Source of the DNA: an uncultured candidate division WPS-2 bacterium
GTDB lineage: Bacteria; Vulcanimicrobiota; Vulcanimicrobiia; Vulcanimicrobiales; Vulcanimicrobiaceae
DNA: 31,802 nucleotides
Reading direction: 5' to 3'
NCBI GenBank assembly: GCA_937927945.1
Contig: CALEYW010000002.1
Span: 1 to 31,802 of the forward strand
Part shown: positions 25,984 to 31,802 of the stretch, piece by piece
Position numbering within the stretch: the first letter of the stretch is position 1
Layout of the letters: each line of letters opens with the position of its first letter
Position numbers and translations under genes: made by a program
Notes under the pieces: generated by a model
Database searches by the model: none
What the model was told of the DNA's origin: nothing
What the model saw: the letters and a program-made list of their open reading frames with translations, nothing else

Positions 25984-27639
25984 TTGCAGAAACTCGTGAT
26001 CGGCGCGCTCGCATGCGCGCTGTCCGTCAGCGCGTGCGCCAAGGTGGGCGATGAGCCAGGCGGCGCCGCGACGACCGCGCACGCCCAGGGAATCATCCCG
26101 GGTGAGCTGCGAATCGCGATACAGCGCTCGCCGAACACCCTCAATCCGCTGCTCTCTGCGAACACGACCGAGGGGCTGCTGAACCGGCTGACCTTCGACA
26201 CGCTGGTCAGCGTCGATGCCGCCGGCAAGAACACCGTTCCGATCCTGGCGACCGAGGTCCCGAGCTTGAAGAACGGCGGGATCAGCGCCGACGGACTGAC
26301 CATCACCTACCATCTCCACAGCGGCGTGAAGTGGCACGACAACGTGCCGTTCACGAGCAAGGACGTCAAGTTCTCGTGGCAAGCCATGATGAACAACGCG
26401 AACAACGTCAACGAGCGCGTCGGCTATGAGGACGTGAAGTCGGTCGACACGCCGAACGACACGACGGTCGTCTTCCACCTCAAGCACAAATTCGCGCCCT
26501 TCGTCGACACGGTGTTCGCCGAGAGCGACAGCCCCGTCGCGATCGTTCCGGAGCATTTGCTCGCGAAGTACCCGGACCTCAACCGCATCCCGTTCAATCA
26601 GGACCCGGTCGGGACCGGGCCCTTCAAGGTGGCGCGCTGGGTGCGCGGCGATCATATCGAACTGGTCGCCAACGACGACTACTTTCGCGGCAAGCCGAAA
26701 CTGCGCAGCATCATCGTGCGCGAGATCCCCGATGAGAACACGTCGGTGAACGCGCTGCGCTCGCACGACATCGATTGGATCTTCGAAGCGTCGCCGAACC
26801 TGTACAACCAGCTCAAGGCGATTCCCGAGGTGAAGATCGTGCTCAACGACAAGCCGCAGACGCTGCAGATGCTGGTCAACACGTCGCGTCCGCTGCTCGG
26901 CGACGTGCGCGTGCGGCGCGCGATCTCCTACGCGATCGACAAGCAGTCGCTCGTCGACAAGAACACCGGCGGAACGGCGATCGTCGCGTGGGCTGACCAA
27001 CCGCCGTTCCAGTGGTCGTACACCGGCAACGTGACGAAGTACCCGCCGGACCCGAGCAAGGCGAAAGACCTTCTCAAAGCGGCCGGCTACGCGCCGGGCC
27101 CGGACGGCATCATGCGCAAGAACGGCCAGCCGCTCTCCCTCGTGTTGAGCTACAACGTCGAGAACAAGACGCGCGCGGTCGTCGCGGTGCAGATTCAGGC
27201 CATGCTCAAGCTGGTCGGCATCGACGCGCAGATCAAGACGTACCCGGCCAACCTGATGTTCGCGACCTACGGTCAAGGCGGCGTGCTGACGACCGGCAAG
27301 TACGATCTCAACGTCTCGGGCTGGATCGCCGGACAAGATCCGGACGACCACTCCGAATTCGACTGCGACCAGATTCCGCGGCCGAGTCATCCCGACGGGG
27401 TCAACTACACCCGCTACTGCTCGAAGGCCATGGACGACGCGCAGAGCAAGGCGTTGGCGAGCTACGACCAAGCGGCGCGCAAGCCCTCATACGCGAAGAT
27501 CCAGCAGCTGCTCGCAGCGGATCTCCCGATCGTCTACCTCTGGTTCCCGCGTCAATTGCAGCCGATTACGCCCGACTTCAAGGGCTTTGCCCCGAACCCC
27601 GTCAACGAGGCCTGGAACGCCTACGAGTGGGAAATCTAG
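25984..27639 (+). CDS. peptide ABC transporter substrate-binding lipoprotein, family 5
   Basis: Extracytoplasmic receptor for oligopeptides or similar ligands (OppA/DppA type, SBP_bac_5). 551 residues, normal size. Lipoprotein leader with lipobox VSAC (C18). Family motifs: RSPNTLNPL near the start, TYHLHSGVKWHDNVPFTSKDVKFSW, GTGPFKV and the DVRVRRAISYAIDK segment. TTG start is fixed by a full AGGAGG (25972-25977). No permease or ATPase genes follow; the next gene is pyrE, so transporter partners must be elsewhere. It is likely co-transcribed with pcp and the PHP gene. Confidence 0.93.
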   Translation: MQKLVIGALACALSVSACAKVGDEPGGAATTAHAQGIIPGELRIAIQRSPNTLNPLLSANTTEGLLNRLTFDTLVSVDAAGKNTVPILATEVPSLKNGGISADGLTITYHLHSGVKWHDNVPFTSKDVKFSWQAMMNNANNVNERVGYEDVKSVDTPNDTTVVFHLKHKFAPFVDTVFAESDSPVAIVPEHLLAKYPDLNRIPFNQDPVGTGPFKVARWVRGDHIELVANDDYFRGKPKLRSIIVREIPDENTSVNALRSHDIDWIFEASPNLYNQLKAIPEVKIVLNDKPQTLQMLVNTSRPLLGDVRVRRAISYAIDKQSLVDKNTGGTAIVAWADQPPFQWSYTGNVTKYPPDPSKAKDLLKAAGYAPGPDGIMRKNGQPLSLVLSYNVENKTRAVVAVQIQAMLKLVGIDAQIKTYPANLMFATYGQGGVLTTGKYDLNVSGWIAGQDPDDHSEFDCDQIPRPSHPDGVNYTRYCSKAMDDAQSKALASYDQAARKPSYAKIQQLLAADLPIVYLWFPRQLQPITPDFKGFAPNPVNEAWNAYEWEI

Positions 27640-27652
27640 AAAGCGTGATGCC

Positions 27653-28201
27653 GTGTTCGACGAGCCGCTAAGCCCGATTGCGCGAATCCCCGAGCTGCGC
27701 TGGCTCAAGGCGATGATCGTCGAGAAGGCGCTGACCCGCGGTGACTACCTGCTCTCGGGCGGCGCGCGCAGCGACTATTACATCGACAAGTTCCGGCTGT
27801 TCAGCGACCCGCAGATCCTGCGGCGAATCGCGCGCATGTTCTCGCCGATCGTCAGCGACATCAGCCCCGACCTGATCGGTGGAACGGAACTCGGCGGTGT
27901 GATCATCGCGACGGCCGTCTCCCAGATGACCGGACTTCCGATGATCGTCGTGCGCAAGCAGCCCAAACAGTACGGCGCCTTCGCCGCCGAGTACGTCGAG
28001 GGACCGTTCAGCGCGGGCCAGCACGTGCTGCTGCTCGAGGACGTCGTCACGAGCGGCCGCGAGCTGCTCGCGGCGCGTGCGCGCCTCGAAGAGCTCAACC
28101 TCAAGGTAACGCCTTACGCGATCATCGCCCGCGGCTTGGCGCCGGTCAGCTCGCTGATCCAGTTCTCCTTACCGCGCGGCGGCCCGAAGACCGAGAACTA
28201 A
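27653..28201 (+). CDS. pyrE: orotate phosphoribosyltransferase
   Basis: Adds PRPP to orotate to give OMP in pyrimidine synthesis. 182 residues from GTG 27653. Type I PRTase fold with substrate segment LTRGDYLLSGGARSDYYIDK, GGTELGG, and the PRPP-binding loop VLLLEDVVTSG with two acidic residues, followed by the C-terminal GLAPVSSL hood region. Sits 13 nt after the peptide receptor gene, overlapping none. The overall pattern fits OPRT or an OPRT-like protein; the KQPKQYG stretch matches the flexible loop lysine segment. Confidence 0.88.
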   Translation: MFDEPLSPIARIPELRWLKAMIVEKALTRGDYLLSGGARSDYYIDKFRLFSDPQILRRIARMFSPIVSDISPDLIGGTELGGVIIATAVSQMTGLPMIVVRKQPKQYGAFAAEYVEGPFSAGQHVLLLEDVVTSGRELLAARARLEELNLKVTPYAIIARGLAPVSSLIQFSLPRGGPKTEN

Positions 28202-28956
28202 CCGAGGGTGACGGTGCGGTGGTCGTCGGCGACGAGGACCGCACCGTCGAAGTGTTCGCAGGCGGATTCATCGAGATCGCTCGAGGTCGATTCCTCGCCG
28301 TAGTGGGTGAGCATGAGGCGCCGAACCCCCGCGGCGCTCGCCATCGCGGCCGCGTCCGCCGCTGAGGAGTGCCCGCGGATCCCCAGTTCGACCTCGCCGT
28401 TGCGCAGCGTCGCTTCGCACAAGAAGACGTCGCTCTCGCGGGCCAGCGCGATGACGCGCTCGTCGGGTGCCGTGTCGGCCGAGTACGTCACGCTGGCGCC
28501 GCCACGGTCCCAGCGGATCGCGAAGGCGGGGATGTAATGCGCGGTGTGTGCGAAGCGCAGCGTCGCGCCGTCGATCGCGAGCGGCCGCGCCGGATCGTAC
28601 TCGTGCAGATCGAACACGTCGCTCAGAAAATCGCCGCCTTCGGGCGCGAACGCGGAGACCAAGCTGCTCAGCATCGCGAGTCCCCCCGGCGGCAGATGCA
28701 CCGGCAGCTTCGCCGCGCGCCGGCGGGGGCCGTAGCGCAGCGCGTAGCGCAGCGGGATCAGATCGATGAAATGGTCGGCGTGCATGTGACTGATCACCAC
28801 CGCGCCGAGCCGGTCGTAGTCGACGTGACGCCGCAGGTTGGCGAGCGCGCCCGTGCCGAGATCCAAGACGATCGGCGTCTCGCCATCGTCGACCAGATAC
28901 GAGCTGCAGGCGCGGTCGGGACGCGGGATCGATGCACTCGAGCCCGCGACGATCAA
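28198..28956 (-). CDS. metallo-beta-lactamase-fold hydrolase, RNase Z-like
   Basis: Cytoplasmic MBL-fold hydrolase, about 252 residues from the TTG at 28956. The di-zinc motif HMHADH is near residues 59-64 and later ligands are in TAHYIPA, SADTAPDE and LTHYGEE, the arrangement of the RNase Z/ElaC and phosphonate-lyase-accessory branch; substrate unknown. Start uncertain: an alternative GTG at 29034 would overlap the upstream prx gene by 64 nt and add a basic stretch. The ends of this gene and pyrE overlap as convergent stops (CTAA). Confidence 0.85.
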   Translation of the reverse strand: MIVAGSSASIPRPDRACSSYLVDDGETPIVLDLGTGALANLRRHVDYDRLGAVVISHMHADHFIDLIPLRYALRYGPRRRAAKLPVHLPPGGLAMLSSLVSAFAPEGGDFLSDVFDLHEYDPARPLAIDGATLRFAHTAHYIPAFAIRWDRGGASVTYSADTAPDERVIALARESDVFLCEATLRNGEVELGIRGHSSAADAAAMASAAGVRRLMLTHYGEESTSSDLDESACEHFDGAVLVADDHRTVTLG

Positions 28957-28970
28957 CCGCGCGGTGGCGG

Positions 28971-29432
28971 TCAGAGGGATCGGACGGCCTCGAGGACGGC
29001 CGCCGCATGACCCTCGACCGAGACTCGAGGCCACACCTTGGCGATCGTCCCGTCGGGACCGACCAGAAAGGTCGAGCGCTGGATGCCGATGCTCTTCTTG
29101 CCGTACATGTTCTTCTCGACGATCACGCCGAAGGCGTCGCAGATCGCCGACGACGTGTCGGCGAGTAACGGGAAGTTCACGTTGTACTTCACCGCAAACT
29201 TCTTTTGGTCCGCGCTCGTGTCGCGGCTCACGCCCACGATGTCCGCTCCGGCGGCGGCCAGCTCCCCTTTGAGGTCGCGAAAGGCCTGCGTTTCGGCGGT
29301 GCAGCCCGGGGTGTCGGCCCGGGGGTAGAAGTACACGACCAAACTCCGCCCGGCGAAGCCGCGCAGATCGACGTGCCGGCCGTCTTGATCGCTGGCGCCG
29401 ACGTCCGGCACCGGGGCACCCGCTGCGAGCAA
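28971..29432 (-). CDS. bcp: thioredoxin-dependent peroxiredoxin, BCP/PrxQ type
   Basis: Reduces hydrogen peroxide and organic peroxides using thioredoxin. 153 residues, TTG start with GGAAGG about 5 nt upstream. Peroxidatic cysteine C44 in the motif PRADTPGCTAE. The usual resolving cysteine five residues later is absent (CTAETQ); the only other cysteine is C98 (SSAICDAFGV), so it is either a 1-Cys form or resolves from helix 3. It follows the channel gene by 20 nt. Confidence 0.92.
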   Translation of the reverse strand: MLAAGAPVPDVGASDQDGRHVDLRGFAGRSLVVYFYPRADTPGCTAETQAFRDLKGELAAAGADIVGVSRDTSADQKKFAVKYNVNFPLLADTSSAICDAFGVIVEKNMYGKKSIGIQRSTFLVGPDGTIAKVWPRVSVEGHAAAVLEAVRSL

Positions 29433-29452
29433 AAGACCTTCCTTGTCGAGTG

Positions 29453-31167
29453 TCAGGGGGTTCCGGCTACGGCCGGTACGCGGTGCCCCGCAGGCGCCGG
29501 TTTGAATTGGGAGAGTGGGACCAGGAACAAGAGCCGGTCATACGGCTCCATCTCGGCGAAGGTGTCGATGTGCGCAAAGGTACCCTTCCGCCAGACACCC
29601 AGCGGGATGCAATCTTCAGCCGGAGGAGGTTGCGGGACCTCTCCCTGGAGCCGCTCGCCGACATTGTACGTGTCGTCACCGAACGCGATCCGGCCGCGAG
29701 TTCCGGGGAACCGCGAGAGCATCGCGAACGCCGGCGCCGCGAGAGTGGTCGTGGAGTACGTCCGGATCGCCTCGAACTGATGGGCGATCGAGTGCGCGAA
29801 GGTCTCGTCCTGCACCCGCATGACGACCGGGATCTGCGGGTTGCGCGCCCGGACGCCCAGCGCAACCTCGAGGTTTGCCGTGTCGTTGTCGGTCAGCGCG
29901 ACGACGGCGCGGGCGTTGGCGATGTTGCACAGGTTGAGCGTCGCATCGTTCGTCGCGTCGCCGGTCAGCAGCTCGATCTGACGCGACCGCGACGCCTCGA
30001 TCAGCGACGGATCGGGATTCGCTTCGATGACGACGATCTTCTGCCCGAGCGCGTGCAGGTAGTCGATCACGCGGGTGCCGACGTTGCCGGATCCGCACAC
30101 CAGCACGTGCCCGCGGGTGCGAATCTGCCGCAGCCCCTGCATCGCCGTGAATTGCGCGCGCGTCAGCGCCGAGGTCACGAAGGCGATGAAGATTCCCGAC
30201 GTCGCGACGCCGGTGATCATCACCAGCGCTGCCATCAGCATCGGAAGCGGGCCGCGGCCGCTCGGGACGATGTCGCCGTAGCCCGTCGTCGTGAACGTCG
30301 TCATGACGAAATAGGCCGCCGTCACGACGTCGCGGTGCAAGGCGAGGCTGAAGTACGTGACGGCGACGAGGAACATCGCGAACGTCACGCCCATGACGCG
30401 CGCGAGGATCGGATCGACCCTCCGAAAGAGGGCAAGGCGCTTGTGTGCGGCGACTTTGAAGCGCAGCAGATGGTTGCGGCGCCGCTCGACCCGCATCATC
30501 TGGCGCGTTCCGCTGGTCGCCTCGAGCTGCTCGATCCGGGCGAAGGCGACCACGCGTTCGTCGGCGGCAAACGTGTGATCCGCCGAAATCACCGGCGAGC
30601 CGCCGACGGCGACGACGCGGCCGCGTAGCCGCTGCTGCGCTTCGCGCCGAGTCAAGCCGGTGATCCCGAACTGGGCCGCCGAGCGCTCCGTGAACCCGGT
30701 CTGGACGCCGTCGCGATCGGGAAACTGCAGCGCGTAAAAACAGGACGGATCGAGCGCGGAACCGACGAAGGTGGCGGCGGCGTGCGATGCCAGCGAGAGG
30801 ACGGAGCAGTTCGGGAGGTTTTGCTCGAGCTGCGTCCCAGGGTGCGATTGAACTGGCGCAGCACCAGCCGGATCGCGGGGTTGAGGTCCCGAGCCTTGAG
30901 GGCGACCTGCAAGTTCAGGCGATCGTCGTCGGAAAGCGACATGATGGACGTCGCCTCCATCACACCAGCCACCCGCAGCGCGTCGTAATTGTTGGGCGCA
31001 TGCGGAAAATACTCGCAGCCGAGCCGATCCAGCTTCGCGGCGAGTTCGTGGTCGTGCACCCACAAGAGCGCTACCCGATGTCCCTGCGTAGCGCACAGCT
31101 CTTCGCACACGCGCAACGCCAACGCGTCGCCGCCCACGACAAGAATCAGAGGTATCGAACTCATCAT
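29453..31167 (-). pseudogene. RCK-type potassium channel with two TrkA-N domains, frameshifted
   Basis: Over both frames this is a full-length channel of about 570 residues: N-terminal NAD-binding Rossmann domain (LILVVGGDALALRVCEEL from the start), a second part, two membrane helices with the potassium filter TTTGYGD (30272-30292), then a second TrkA-N domain (HVLVCGSGNVGTRVIDYL, VVIEANPD, GDATNDATL) and a C-terminal domain. The first frame runs to LRQFNRTLG and the rest continues in another frame from TQLEQNLP. Inserting one G in the run at 30836-30838 (GGG to GGGG on the coding strand) restores one reading frame, so this may be a sequencing error in a homopolymer rather than a true mutation. 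The start overlaps the divergent methyltransferase start. Confidence 0.85.
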
Positions 31168-31738
31168 GTCATCGTCATCGGATCAGGGGCCGCACCCGCT
31201 CGCCGAAATTCTCATCGCGTATGCTGCCAAGCGTACCCTCGATGGACCCATCATCGAAGTAGGCACCGGTTCGGGACGCAATACGCGGGCCCTGGTCGCG
31301 GCGGGGATCCCCGTCGTGGGCGTGCCCGACGCCACGCCGTACACACAGCTCCCCGGGACGGCGGAGAACTACGGCGCCGCCCTCTCGACCCACGCGTACC
31401 TGCACGGCGCCAGCGACAAGCTGCGCACCGGCATCGCCGAACTGCGGCGCGTCCTGATGGCCGACGCGCCGATCTTCATTACCCTCGGATCGATTCTGGA
31501 TGCGCGGTACGGACTCGGCATGCCGATCGACGAGCGGACGTTCGCGGCGGGCGACGGCGACGAGGCGGGCATTCCGCACGCCTACTTCGACCGCGACGGC
31601 GTCGTCGAGCTTCTCCGGGGCTACACGATGGACGCGCTCGACGAAATCGAAGTCGACGGAATCGTCGGGCAGTGGGCGCACGGCGACGACCAGATCGCCG
31701 GCCGGGTGCACTGGTTCGTCGTAGCCCGCAAGAAGTAG
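31166..31738 (+). CDS. class I SAM-dependent methyltransferase
   Basis: 190 residues. Motif I is IIEVGTGSGRNTRALVAAG near residues 23-41, followed by an acidic-loop equivalent (GVPDATPY) and a conserved core typical of small TehB-like or generic class I methyltransferases. The ATG at 31166 overlaps the divergent channel start, leaving no upstream non-coding DNA, so transcription starts inside the channel gene or without leader. Substrate unknown. Confidence 0.8.
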   Translation: MSSSSDQGPHPLAEILIAYAAKRTLDGPIIEVGTGSGRNTRALVAAGIPVVGVPDATPYTQLPGTAENYGAALSTHAYLHGASDKLRTGIAELRRVLMADAPIFITLGSILDARYGLGMPIDERTFAAGDGDEAGIPHAYFDRDGVVELLRGYTMDALDEIEVDGIVGQWAHGDDQIAGRVHWFVVARKK

Positions 31739-31749
31739 CGCCTACAGCT

Positions 31750-31802
31750 AGTAGCGCGCCATGGCGGGGTCGATCGACTCGGACCAGGCGTCGATGCCGC
31801 CG
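31750..31802 (-). CDS. rhodanese-like sulfurtransferase, C-terminal end (partial)
   Basis: Only the last 17 codons are in the window. Translated, they read GGIDAWSESIDPAMARY, a typical rhodanese-domain ending (GGIDAWS...DP...RY). The rest lies beyond the right edge. Confidence 0.7.

Overview
The window is a GC-rich, gene-dense stretch of bacterial chromosome with short intergenic gaps, many overlapping start/stop pairs and frequent GTG or TTG starts. It contains no rRNA, tRNA, phage, IS or CRISPR signature that I can see. The gene mix (branched-chain-type ABC uptake, TRAP receptor, feruloyl-CoA-synthase-type ligase, GH125 mannosidase, PHP protein with a histone-H1-like tail, short SufU scaffold) fits an aerobic soil heterotroph. 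My guess is an uncultivated phylum such as Eremiobacterota/WPS-2 or a neighbour; this is inference from gene style, not from a marker gene.

Layout. 1-734: a SufU-type Fe-S scaffold and a small membrane protein. 719-3001 (minus): an SDR dehydrogenase, an orphan TRAP receptor and a small lipoprotein. 3003-3333: a divergent control region holding copy A of a dispersed repeat. 3334-8367 (plus): a complete Liv-type ABC importer (receptor, permease, fused permease-ATPase, second ATPase, small ORF). 8406-12081: enoyl-CoA hydratase, feruloyl-CoA-synthase-type ligase and an internally deleted SDR, read divergently from a MarR regulator across an AT-rich near-palindrome. Together 719-12081 looks like an uptake and CoA-dependent catabolic cluster for an aromatic (hydroxycinnamate-like) or other organic acid. 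12095-14361 (minus): four secreted proteins of unknown function. 14633-18118 (minus): a broken amidohydrolase, an AMP-forming acetyl-CoA synthetase and a membrane-anchored NTF2-like protein. 18187-21439: two hypothetical genes, a secreted GH125 alpha-mannosidase and a secreted hypothetical protein.

The most striking part is 21525-22925. An ECF sigma factor is followed immediately by a protein whose N-terminus is a zinc-binding anti-sigma domain and whose remainder is a complete Ada/Ogt-type O6-alkylguanine-DNA alkyltransferase with all key residues. This looks like an alkylation-sensing sigma/anti-sigma switch, a functional analogue of Ada built on a different regulator. Right after it come copy B of the dispersed repeat, a 21-bp-arm hairpin, and a strongly structured leader whose closing stem overlaps an intrinsic terminator (candidate riboswitch or sRNA) ahead of the pcp operon.

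23381-28201 (plus): pyroglutamyl peptidase, PHP protein with a Lys/Ala/Pro-rich tail, family-5 oligopeptide-binding lipoprotein and orotate phosphoribosyltransferase. 28198-31167 (minus): beta-lactamase-fold hydrolase, PrxQ peroxiredoxin and a frameshifted RCK-type potassium channel. 31166-31738 (plus): a SAM methyltransferase whose start codon overlaps that of the channel gene. The right edge holds the C-terminus of a rhodanese. Three genes carry internal lesions (two deletions, one single-base frameshift), so either gene decay or assembly error must be considered.
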